Part shown: in pieces, positions 1 to 6,924 of the stretch
How the letters are laid out: every line of letters starts with the position of its first letter
Position numbering within the stretch: position 1 is the stretch's first letter
Assembly (NCBI GenBank): GCA_948742005.1
Contig: CAPYQR010000011.1
Span: 1-18,557, forward strand
Length of the DNA stretch: 18,557 nucleotides
Source: an uncultured bacterium
Lineage (GTDB): Bacteria; Cyanobacteriota; Vampirovibrionia; Gastranaerophilales; Gastranaerophilaceae
Direction: 5' to 3'
Position numbers and translations under genes: made by a program
The notes under the pieces: generated by a model
The model's database searches: none
The model's input: only the letters and a program-made list of their open reading frames with translations
What the model was told of the DNA's origin: nothing

Positions 1-809
1 AAAATTGACGCTTTAGCAAGGATTGTTTCTCTAAGCGTTGCAGGGTCAGCGATTGTAAAATCCAGTTTTGATAAAACTTTTTGTTCAAAAATCGGCGCAG
101 GCATTGTTGATTTTACCAATCTGTCAGCACAATATACAATTCCACAAACCGTAGGCAAAGAACTTTGCGACGGATCATGGTGATATCGTATACAATTTGT
201 TAAAATAACAGGTAATTGCCATTTTTTAGATATGTATGCACCTAAAATGCAGTGGTTTGTTCCAAATTGCACATCTTCAAGTTCAACAAGCCCTGTGTTT
301 CCCTGTTGGGCTAAGTATCTTACTTTTGAATATTTTAAAGGATTTTTTGAATTTAAAAGCATTTTTCCAATATCATGTAAAAAACCAATAACAAAAGCAT
401 CATCAGGATTTATAATTTTATACTCTTTTGCAATAATTTCACATGCAACAGCACATCTGATTGAATGTTCCCATAAATCTCTTGAACCTTGCGCGGTCAT
501 CATTTGCTTTAGTGCTAAGCTCATGATGATATTTTTTGCTTTCATCATCCCCAGAATCACAAGTGCTTTATTAATTGAAGTTATTTGCTGACGAAAACCG
601 TAAAAAGCTGAATTGACAAGGCTTAAGGTTTTTGTTGCAATAGATTGGTCAACCTGCATAATCTTTGCAAGTTCCGCAATTCCCGTTGTAGGGTTTTTAA
701 TAACACTCAAAGCCTTAACCATAACATTAGGCATCGGAGGAATATCTTTATATTCCTCTACAAGTTTTTGCGGGTCTATTTTATCAGGGTTTGAATTGTT
801 CATGTTCAT
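1..809 (-). CDS. HDOD-domain signalling protein (3' end outside window)
   Basis: The 269 visible codons have no stop, so the C-terminus lies beyond the left edge. HDOD domains are HD-superfamily modules found in bacterial signalling proteins and usually lack proven phosphohydrolase activity. After an N-terminal stretch with IPPMPNV, the HDOD hallmark LVNSAFYGF sits near residues 62-71, followed by TSINKALVILG. An intact HDIGK motif starts at H145 and RYHHDPS follows near residue 200, so metal ligands of a true HD domain appear to be kept. Two in-frame ATGs lie at 809 and 803; 809 was chosen because an AGGT-like site lies about 13 bases upstream. It starts 5 bases after the ftsX stop, so it is probably the last visible gene of the wecG-tkt-ftsEX operon. 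The family call is secure; the partner and signal are unknown. Confidence 0.85.
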   Translation of the reverse strand, partial: MNMNNSNPDKIDPQKLVEEYKDIPPMPNVMVKALSVIKNPTTGIAELAKIMQVDQSIATKTLSLVNSAFYGFRQQITSINKALVILGMMKAKNIIMSLALKQMMTAQGSRDLWEHSIRCAVACEIIAKEYKIINPDDAFVIGFLHDIGKMLLNSKNPLKYSKVRYLAQQGNTGLVELEDVQFGTNHCILGAYISKKWQLPVILTNCIRYHHDPSQSSLPTVCGIVYCADRLVKSTMPAPIFEQKVLSKLDFTIADPATLRETILAKASI

Positions 810-814
810 AAATT

Positions 815-1732
815 TTATACCTGTAAATGTTTTTTAATACTAAGGAAGCTGCCAACAGAACTAAACGTAACTCCCAATGTTAATACACTAAATAATACGG
901 CAAATTGTGCCATGGGGTTTATTTGAATCATGAAAAATTCGTGTATTTTGATGATATAATTTTGCACAATATCAATCGGAATTATTGCAATTAATGCCCC
1001 TAAAAAGCCATATATTGCTCCTTGAAGTATTAATGGCGTTTTGATATACCAATTTGAAACCCCCATCAAACGCATGATTTCAATTTCCTCTTTGCGGGAT
1101 TGAATTACAAGCTCAATTGTAGAATTTATTATTGCAATTGTCAGCATGCAGACAATAATCACAAAAACAAACGTTGCAGTATTAATAATTGCATTAATCA
1201 TTTCAAATTTCTGCACCAAATCTTTGGCATAACTTGTATCGTTGATGCCTTGAATTTTTTTCAAATCGAGAATAACTGCATTAATATTTTTTGTATCATC
1301 AAGTTTCACATGAAGTGTATTTGGTAAAGGATTATCAATATCAGGAACATCAATTTCTTTTTTTAATTCAACCCATGAATGTTCCTTTGAAACAAAAGTA
1401 ACCTTTTTAACATGGTTAAGCGCGCGAACCTTTGCAATTGTTTCGTTAACGTCTGCTTTATCGGTCAAATAAGCGCTTACTTCCAAAGCCGAACCCATAG
1501 TAGAAGCAAAAGAATTTAAAGACAAAGTCACCCTGAAAATTGAACCGAAAATCGTTAAAATTGCAGCTATTGTTGTAATAATTGCCAAATTAACAAGTCC
1601 TGTCTGGGCTATTGCTTTAACTGTTTCGATTATAATTCTATATGTAATTCTAATCTCGCTAAGCCAATCTTTTGGAATACGGGATTTAACTTTTTGTTTT
1701 ATTGTATAATTTTTAGGTTTTCTATTAATCAT
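815..1732 (-). CDS. ftsX: Cell division ABC transporter membrane protein FtsX
   Basis: FtsX is the inner-membrane partner of FtsE. The complex does not transport a substrate but regulates periplasmic peptidoglycan hydrolases or their activators at the division site or along the wall. The protein has 305 residues, the usual length. A basic cytoplasmic N-terminus is followed by a membrane segment near residues 45-68, an extracytoplasmic domain to about residue 185, and three further membrane segments. The family signature RKEEIEIMRLMGVSNWYIK followed by LQGAIYGFLGALIA is present. An AGGA sequence just before the ATG provides the ribosome-binding site. The start overlaps the end of ftsE by 8 bases, the usual translational coupling of this pair. 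Confidence 0.95.
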   Translation of the reverse strand: MINRKPKNYTIKQKVKSRIPKDWLSEIRITYRIIIETVKAIAQTGLVNLAIITTIAAILTIFGSIFRVTLSLNSFASTMGSALEVSAYLTDKADVNETIAKVRALNHVKKVTFVSKEHSWVELKKEIDVPDIDNPLPNTLHVKLDDTKNINAVILDLKKIQGINDTSYAKDLVQKFEMINAIINTATFVFVIIVCMLTIAIINSTIELVIQSRKEEIEIMRLMGVSNWYIKTPLILQGAIYGFLGALIAIIPIDIVQNYIIKIHEFFMIQINPMAQFAVLFSVLTLGVTFSSVGSFLSIKKHLQV

Positions 1733-2399
1733 AAGTTCCTGCTAACATATCTCTTATAATTTGACCATGTTCAAGAGTAATAACTCTTTTTCTGAAATAA
1801 TTAACCATTGCCTGATCATGCGTTGAAACAAGAATTGTTATTCCTCTTTGATTAACTTGTTCCAGAATCTGCATAACTTCCAGAGAATTTTTAGGGTCAA
1901 GGTTTCCTGTGGGTTCGTCTGCAATTAATAACGGAGGGCCGTTAACAATCGCACGCGCAATTGAAACCCTTTGCTGTTCGCCGCCTGATAATTCACAGGG
2001 CTTGGATTTATATTTATCTTCCAATCCGACTACTTTGAGCGCCCCTATAACTCTTGATTCAATTTCTTTGGATGAAATACCCATGGTTCTTGTAACATAA
2101 GCAATATTATCATATACTGTATGGTTTTGCAAAAGCTTATAATCTTGAAACACAATCCCCATACATCTTCTCAAACTTGGAATTTTGCTCGGCGCAAGAT
2201 TTCCGATATCAATTCCCGCAACATAAACATTTCCTCTTGTCGGGCGTTCTTCAAGATAAAGCATTTTCATCAATGTTGATTTACCTGCACCCGAAGAACC
2301 GACCAGAAAGACAAACTCCCCCGGCTGGATATGGAGATTAACACAGCGAAGCGCGTATTTATTTTTATATTGCTTAACTAAATCTCTAAGTACTATCAT
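1725..2399 (-). CDS. ftsE: Cell division ATP-binding protein FtsE
   Basis: FtsE is the cytoplasmic ABC ATPase that energises FtsX to control cell-wall hydrolysis. The protein has 224 residues, typical for FtsE. Visible motifs are Walker A GSSGAGKST (34-42), Q-loop VFQD (83-86), signature LSGGEQQ (137-143), Walker B LLIADEPTGNLD (from about 157) and the switch histidine in VSTHDQ near residue 195. The ATG overlaps the stop of the transketolase C-half gene as ATGA, so the two are probably translationally coupled. The adjacent ftsX makes FtsE much more likely than LolD or another small ABC ATPase. Confidence 0.95.
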   Translation of the reverse strand: MIVLRDLVKQYKNKYALRCVNLHIQPGEFVFLVGSSGAGKSTLMKMLYLEERPTRGNVYVAGIDIGNLAPSKIPSLRRCMGIVFQDYKLLQNHTVYDNIAYVTRTMGISSKEIESRVIGALKVVGLEDKYKSKPCELSGGEQQRVSIARAIVNGPPLLIADEPTGNLDPKNSLEVMQILEQVNQRGITILVSTHDQAMVNYFRKRVITLEHGQIIRDMLAGTYD

Positions 2400-3346
2400 T
2401 TTACGTCCATATATTCAATTATTTTTGTATGTAATTTTTTGTCAGTCAAACCGTAAAATTCCATTAACTGTCTTTGTTCTCCGGATTGTCCAAATGTGTC
2501 TTTTGTTCCGATTCTATAAACTTTACAAGGATATTTTCTTGATAATTCCTCACAAACCGTAGAACCCAAACCGCCAATTATACTATGATTTTCAACAACG
2601 ATGACTTTGTTTGTTTTTTGGGCGCTTTCTTTTAAAACAACATGATCAAAAGGCTTTACAACAGGATAATGCAAAACTTCCGCATCAATCCCGATTGTAG
2701 AAAGACTTTGCGCCGCATTTAAAACTTCAATTAAAGTTTCGCCGTTTGTAACAATTGTGACATCTTTACCGTCTTTTAATTTTATGCCTGAACTAAAATT
2801 AAATTTATAATTTTCATCAAAAATTGTTTTTAGATTCGTCCTGGGGATTCTGATATACATCGGTCCTTTTGTATTTGCAGCAAATTCAATAACCTGTTTT
2901 ACTTCACGGCAATCAGCAGGAACAATAACTTTCATTTCAGGAATTGAACGCATCAAGGAAATATCTTCCAAAGCCTGATGTGATGCACCGTCTTCACCAA
3001 CGGTAATTCCGCCATGGGTTGCAACTATTTTAACATCCAATTTCGAATAACAGATTGTATTTCTAATCTGATCCAGACATCTTGCTGTTGCAAACATTGC
3101 AAATGTACTTGCAAAAACTGTTTTGCCGCCATAAGCAAGACCTGCTGCCGTTCCCATCATGTCTTGTTCTGCTATTCCGCAATTGAAAAAACGTTCAGGA
3201 AACGCCTTTTTAAACTTTGCCGTTTGGGTAGAACATGATAAATCCGCATCCAAAACAACAATATTAGGATTTTTTGCCCCTAATTCAGCAAGTGTTTCAC
3301 CGTAAGTATTTCTTGGAGATTTAACTTCTTCAAATTTAGCCAGCAT
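2396..3346 (-). CDS. Transketolase, C-terminal subunit
   Basis: This is the second half of a split transketolase, carrying the pyrimidine-binding domain and the transketolase C-terminal domain (316 residues). With the N-half it would form a thiamine-diphosphate enzyme that moves two-carbon ketol units between sugar phosphates in the non-oxidative pentose phosphate pathway. FFNCGIAEQDMMGTAAGLA contains the conserved glutamate (E60) that activates the cofactor. THGGITVGEDGASHQALED and MYIRIPRTN are further family motifs. A strong GGAGG site precedes the ATG and lies inside the end of the N-half gene, which overlaps by 11 bases. A 1-deoxyxylulose-5-phosphate synthase was considered, but the separate N-half argues for split transketolase. 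The physiological substrate is not visible. Confidence 0.9.
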   Translation of the reverse strand: MLAKFEEVKSPRNTYGETLAELGAKNPNIVVLDADLSCSTQTAKFKKAFPERFFNCGIAEQDMMGTAAGLAYGGKTVFASTFAMFATARCLDQIRNTICYSKLDVKIVATHGGITVGEDGASHQALEDISLMRSIPEMKVIVPADCREVKQVIEFAANTKGPMYIRIPRTNLKTIFDENYKFNFSSGIKLKDGKDVTIVTNGETLIEVLNAAQSLSTIGIDAEVLHYPVVKPFDHVVLKESAQKTNKVIVVENHSIIGGLGSTVCEELSRKYPCKVYRIGTKDTFGQSGEQRQLMEFYGLTDKKLHTKIIEYMDVK

Positions 3347-4145
3347 TTAATTCCTCCAAAGCAAGCGCAAGTTGTTCGTCATTTGGCGCTTTGCCATGCC
3401 ATGATACATTGTTTTCCATAAATGAAACGCCTTTTCCCTTGATTGTGTTTGCAATGATTGCGCATAATTTATTGGAATTTCTTGCTTCGATAAGCGCTTT
3501 TTCAATTTCTTCAAAATTATGCCCATCAATTTCTATGGTTTTAAAGCCGAAAGCTTCAAGTTTTTCATCTAAAGGTTCAAGTGTTTTAACTTCATCTGTA
3601 CAACCATCGATTTGCAATCTGTTTTTATCGATTATTACAATCAAATTATCAAGTTTTTGATTATTTGCATTCATCAAACTTTCCCAAACGCTGCCTTCTT
3701 GAAGCTCTCCGTCACCTAAAAGCACAAAAACTTTTGATTTCACCTTATCTAATCTTAATGCTAAGGCTAAACCAACAGCAATTGAAAGCCCTTGCCCGAG
3801 AGAACCTGTCGAAACTTCAATCCCTGCAAGATTTGTACGTGAAGACGGGTGTCCTTGTAATTTAGAACCCAAAATCCGAAAACCGTTTAAAAGCTCAACG
3901 GGAAAATAACCGCAATTTGCCAAAACCGCATACAAAGCAGCGCTTGCATGACCTTTTGACAAAATAAATCTGTCTCTTAAATTAAAATTAACCGCCTTGT
4001 CCCAATCCAGAGGAATATTTAAAACTTTTTTATACAAAACCGACAATATATCAACACACGAAAACGCTCCGCCCGGATGACCGGATTTTGCGTTATGAAT
4101 CATTTTTATAATGTCACTTCTTACTTTTTTGGCAAACTCTTTCAA
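3336..4145 (-). CDS. Transketolase, N-terminal subunit
   Basis: This is the thiamine-diphosphate-binding half of a split transketolase (269 residues). SGHPGG (21-26), SKGHAS (63-68), SLGQG (115-119) and the cofactor motif GDGELQEG (144-151) through IDKN with N175 are all present. The start is a TTG at 4145: it has AAGG about 8 bases upstream, and the residues that follow match the usual N-terminus, whereas the next ATG would remove the conserved first helix. The gene begins 4 bases after the stop of the wecG-type gene and its end overlaps the C-half gene, so both halves should be made in equal amounts. Confidence 0.92.
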   Translation of the reverse strand: MKEFAKKVRSDIIKMIHNAKSGHPGGAFSCVDILSVLYKKVLNIPLDWDKAVNFNLRDRFILSKGHASAALYAVLANCGYFPVELLNGFRILGSKLQGHPSSRTNLAGIEVSTGSLGQGLSIAVGLALALRLDKVKSKVFVLLGDGELQEGSVWESLMNANNQKLDNLIVIIDKNRLQIDGCTDEVKTLEPLDEKLEAFGFKTIEIDGHNFEEIEKALIEARNSNKLCAIIANTIKGKGVSFMENNVSWHGKAPNDEQLALALEELNAG

Positions 4146-4149
4146 ATTC

Positions 4150-4884
4150 TCAGCCTTTCTTAAACATTGCTTCCATTATACACTTTATTAGAAATATTGG
4201 CAAAACAGGAAATATCCGCTTAAATCTTTTAGGGTCGCAAACGGTTCTATAAAGCCATTCTAAACCTAATTTTCTAAAAATATACGGAGATTCCTTAACA
4301 ACGCCTGAAAAAACATCAAAACTTCCGCCTACGCCTATCATTATACAATTTTTTAAGATATTTTTCAATTTAACAATAATTTCTTCTTGATAAGGAGAAC
4401 CCAAAGCCACAAGAAGAATTTGAGGATTGGCATTTTTCAAATCTTCAAAAATTTTATCTTCGTTTTGAAAATATCCGTTATGAAAATAAACAATATCAAG
4501 TGTTGGATATTCCTTTTTAAAATTTTCAACTGTTTTATTGATTATCTCTTCTTTTGCTCCCAAAAAAGCAATTCGATAATTATTATCTGCAGCAAGCTTG
4601 ATAAGCCCGCGCGAAAAGTCAACTCCTCTTATTTGTTTTTTATTAATACCCTTAAATTTAAGCGCAAGACGAATTCCGACGCCATCCATGATATTCAAAT
4701 CAGAATTATTAATAACATGCAAAAAATCAGGTTTTTTCTGCGCATTCATAATCATTTCAGGATTAATCGTTACAATATGAAAATTATTCTTCTCATCTTT
4801 GATGGCATTATTTGCAATTTCAATCGCTTCACTACTCTCCAACAAATCAACGGGACAATTAAGCAAATATGTTCTACTCTTCAT
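4150..4884 (-). CDS. WecG/TagA/CpsF-family glycosyltransferase (GT26)
   Basis: GT26 enzymes transfer N-acetylmannosamine or a related sugar from a UDP donor to an undecaprenyl-linked acceptor at the inner membrane during teichoic acid, enterobacterial common antigen or exopolysaccharide synthesis. The 244-residue length fits. Motifs in order are NPEM (41-44), MDGVGI with D67, RGVD (86-89), GSPYQE (162-167), GVGGSFDVFSG (184-194) and GLEWLYR (207-213), followed by a basic hydrophobic tail that could contact the membrane. No strong Shine-Dalgarno site precedes the ATG. It is the first gene of the minus-strand operon. The exact sugar and acceptor cannot be read from the sequence. Confidence 0.9.
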   Translation of the reverse strand: MKSRTYLLNCPVDLLESSEAIEIANNAIKDEKNNFHIVTINPEMIMNAQKKPDFLHVINNSDLNIMDGVGIRLALKFKGINKKQIRGVDFSRGLIKLAADNNYRIAFLGAKEEIINKTVENFKKEYPTLDIVYFHNGYFQNEDKIFEDLKNANPQILLVALGSPYQEEIIVKLKNILKNCIMIGVGGSFDVFSGVVKESPYIFRKLGLEWLYRTVCDPKRFKRIFPVLPIFLIKCIMEAMFKKG

Positions 4885-4908
4885 AAGAACATGCTAACAC
4901 AAACATGT

Positions 4909-4937
4909 TTAATATTAAATTTGTAAATTTTTGTAAA
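4909..4937 (-). promoter_or_regulatory. Candidate promoter of the wecG-tkt-ftsEX operon
   Basis: On the minus strand TTTACA (4932-4937) and TATTAA (4909-4914) are separated by 17 bases, placing transcription about 18 bases before the first start codon. The region is extremely AT-rich, so chance matches are likely. Confidence 0.3.
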
Positions 4938-5029
4938 AATTTTTTTTAAAAAAACAAAAAATACTAAAGAAGAAAAAATAAATAACGATATATCATTTTG
5001 TAAGGTAAATATATAAAAGGTGTGTGGAC

Positions 5030-5191
5030 ATGGTTTTAATCAACAGCAATTTCGGAAACATTGGACACGTAACGGTAAACAGTTGGAAAGAAGCCCCGAA
5101 ACAAGAAGATAGAAACGACTGTTATTGGAATATAGCAGCAAACAGTTATTCAAAACATCCGGCAAACAGCAGTTCCTTAAAACAGGAGTAA
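5030..5191 (+). CDS. 53-residue protein repeating the head of its downstream neighbour
   Basis: This short ORF has an AAAAGG ribosome-binding site and encodes 53 residues. Residues 7-39 match the head of the 529-residue protein that follows: NF-NIGH, then W19-KEAPK, then DCYWNIAANS. Eighteen bases (tggaaagaagccccgaaa, 5084-5101) and fifteen more (5132-5146) are identical to the downstream copy, and the leader with its ribosome-binding site is also similar. DCYWNIA resembles the first strand and helix of a LysM domain (consensus D-x-x-W-x-I-A), but the ORF stops after YSKHPANSSSLKQE, before the rest of such a domain. It is either a remnant of a partial gene duplication or a functional small peptide carrying only the head. 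No signal peptide or membrane segment is visible. Confidence 0.6.
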   Translation: MVLINSNFGNIGHVTVNSWKEAPKQEDRNDCYWNIAANSYSKHPANSSSLKQE

Positions 5192-5330
5192 AAGACTACT
5201 AAAAAAGGTAACCGACATGGAATCAATAGGTAATAATTTTCAAAACATAGGTCATATAAAAACCACAAAATGGAAAGAAGCCCCGAAAGGCGAAAATAAT
5301 GATTGTTACTGGAACATAGCAGCAAACAGT
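5084..5330 (+). repeat. Imperfect direct duplication of the LysM-like head
   Basis: The head of the 53-residue ORF and that of the 529-residue gene form an imperfect direct repeat with a period of 187 bases, changing to 184 after a one-codon deletion. Perfect blocks are 5084-5101 with 5271-5288 (18 bases) and 5132-5146 with 5316-5330 (15 bases). The match keeps the reading frame and many differences lie at third codon positions, so it looks like an old duplication of coding sequence. Confidence 0.8.
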
Positions 5331-6806
5331 CTGGATTCTGATGCAAGCAGCGAAGAAATAGCTCGTGTTATGAATGAAATAATTGAGCTAAACGCACAAA
5401 AAGATGAAAACGGGAATTATGATACTGTTTTGCTTGCAGACAAAGAAATTTTGATGCCTGTTGAACAAACAATAAAACAAGCAAATGAAGTTATACAAGA
5501 AACTTTAAGCGGGAATGAAAACACAATTGATACTCTTGAAAATTTGAAAGACTCTCTTTTAAATCTTCAGGAAGAATATAAAAATGCTTCATTAGACAAC
5601 GAAAGCCTTGAAGAATATCAAAAACTCCTTGATTCAATTGATAAAAAGATAAGTTTAAAAAATCTTGAAGCCGTACAATTAAGCGCAGCAGAAGCAGCTG
5701 AAGCTGAAGCTGAAGCAGAAGAAGCAATAGAAGCGGAAACAGAAGCAGCGGAAGTAGCAAAAGAAGAAACAGCACCAAGTAAAGAACCTGAAACACAAGA
5801 AGAAAAACCCACAGAACCAACAATGCAAGAACAACTTAGAACACTCCAAACCGACTGGCAAGAAACAAAAGACAAACAAGGTATTTTTGGAAAAGCAATA
5901 AACGGAATAAAAAACCTGTTTAAAACACAATATAGTTCAAACAAAATAAATTCAGAAATTGAAACACTCTTAACCCGATACGAAAAAGGTGAAACATTAA
6001 CACAAGAAGAACTTAATAAAATTCAAGAAAAAATAAACACTTATAAAACCAAACAACATAACCTGGTTGAAAAAACAACGACTTTCGGCGCAATTTTTAC
6101 AGGTGGTTTAGCAGGTATAAAAGCCGGCTCTGCAGCGGGGGCAGCCTTAGGAAGTGCAGTCCCCGGGGCAGGAACAGCCGCAGGTGCGGTTGTCGGCGGG
6201 GTATGCGGCTTTATTGCAGGTGCTTTTACGGGAGCATTTGCCAAAACAAGCTTAAAGCAAGTTGAAAAAATGACAGACAACATCAAAGGAAACTCCTTTA
6301 AAGCACAAGATATTAAACACGATGCACTATCCGGAGCTAAATACGGAGGTCTTTCAGGAGGCACATCCGGTTTAAGTGCAGGCATGCGAACATTTAACCA
6401 GGTAAAAGAATTTGCCTCAACGGAGGCTGAAACAATAACAAAATATGACGTTTTAGACGAAAACGGCAATGTTATTGCCTCTTTTAACAATGAAGCAGGA
6501 GCTTCCAATCAAGCAAATAAAGCTGCAGCAGAAATTCCGCATTTGGTCAAAAAAGACTCGGCTCAATATACAGCCTTTGAAAACACAGGCGCTTTAATGC
6601 TTCCTGAAAATCAAAATACAATAAACCAATTGGTTCAAGTTGCAAATTCAGGAAAAAATATTGAAAATGCACAGCAATTAATTGAAATACTTCCCACTCC
6701 GTTAATTGAGCAATTAAGCGAAAACACAGGATTAAGTATTGAAGAATGTGTGGCGATAATTTACGAAAAATTAAACACATTATCTTCAAATATGCAAGCA
6801 GGCTAG
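5217..6806 (+). CDS. Large LysM-like, coiled-coil and glycine-zipper protein of unknown function
   Basis: The 529-residue product matches no family I recognise as a whole. Residues 29-81 read like a LysM domain: D29-CYWNIA, a helix with IARVMNEIIELN, then VLLADKEILMP in place of the usual L-I-x-P-G-Q-x-L-x-I-P. Residues 82-155 are rich in predicted helix and coiled coil. An acidic Ala/Glu tract (about 156-187) and a Pro/Glu linker follow, then more charged helix. Residues 291-342 are a Gly/Ala-rich hydrophobic glycine-zipper stretch long enough for two membrane passes. The polar C-terminal region has KYGGLSGGTSGLSAG and ends in predicted helices. There is no N-terminal signal peptide, so how it reaches a membrane or the wall is unclear. 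AAGGT provides the ribosome-binding site. It follows the 53-residue ORF by 25 bases and is probably co-transcribed with it. A surface or pore-forming role is inference only. Confidence 0.85.
   Translation: MESIGNNFQNIGHIKTTKWKEAPKGENNDCYWNIAANSLDSDASSEEIARVMNEIIELNAQKDENGNYDTVLLADKEILMPVEQTIKQANEVIQETLSGNENTIDTLENLKDSLLNLQEEYKNASLDNESLEEYQKLLDSIDKKISLKNLEAVQLSAAEAAEAEAEAEEAIEAETEAAEVAKEETAPSKEPETQEEKPTEPTMQEQLRTLQTDWQETKDKQGIFGKAINGIKNLFKTQYSSNKINSEIETLLTRYEKGETLTQEELNKIQEKINTYKTKQHNLVEKTTTFGAIFTGGLAGIKAGSAAGAALGSAVPGAGTAAGAVVGGVCGFIAGAFTGAFAKTSLKQVEKMTDNIKGNSFKAQDIKHDALSGAKYGGLSGGTSGLSAGMRTFNQVKEFASTEAETITKYDVLDENGNVIASFNNEAGASNQANKAAAEIPHLVKKDSAQYTAFENTGALMLPENQNTINQLVQVANSGKNIENAQQLIEILPTPLIEQLSENTGLSIEECVAIIYEKLNTLSSNMQAG
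5691..5757 (+). repeat. Low-complexity GAAGCN coding repeat
   Basis: Imperfect six-base units (gaagct, gaagca, gaagcg) run through the part of the 529-residue gene that encodes alternating Ala and Glu. Such tracts can change length by replication slippage; a six-base change keeps the frame. Confidence 0.7.
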
Positions 6807-6836
6807 AATAAACATTGTATGTTTTAATAAAAAAAT

Positions 6837-6865
6837 TTGACTATATAATTTGTATTGATTAAAAT
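6837..6865 (+). promoter_or_regulatory. Candidate sigma-70-type promoter of the Gfo/Idh/MocA gene
   Basis: TTGACT (6837-6842) and TAAAAT (6860-6865) are separated by 17 bases, a good match to the housekeeping consensus. They lie in the gap between the 529-residue gene and the oxidoreductase, implying a separate transcript with a leader of about 50 bases. Confidence 0.5.
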
Positions 6866-6924
6866 TTATATTAGAAATCGTTTTTAACTTAGGAATTAAA
6901 CAAAATTTAAGGAATTTTAGTCAA

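Noticed and set aside
232..837. Plus-strand open frames opposite the HDOD gene
   Set aside because: The minus strand encodes a clear HDOD protein with LVNSAFYGF and HDIGK motifs; the plus-strand translations are Phe/Ile/Ser-rich shadows.
4935..4965. A/T tract with T-run next to A-run between divergent genes, considered as a bidirectional terminator
   Set aside because: It lies between divergent starts, where a terminator is not expected, and has no GC-containing stem; more likely promoter-proximal AT-rich DNA.
5491..5944. Open minus-strand frames opposite the middle of the 529-residue gene, with Leu-rich, Ser/Ala-rich or Cys/Phe-rich translations
   Set aside because: They mirror the GAAGCN repeat and the low stop frequency it creates on the other strand; no ribosome-binding site or protein-like composition.
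6810..6824. Small hairpin AAACAT-TGT-ATGTTT after the 529-residue gene, considered as a terminator
   Set aside because: Only six AT-rich pairs and no T-run follows on either strand.
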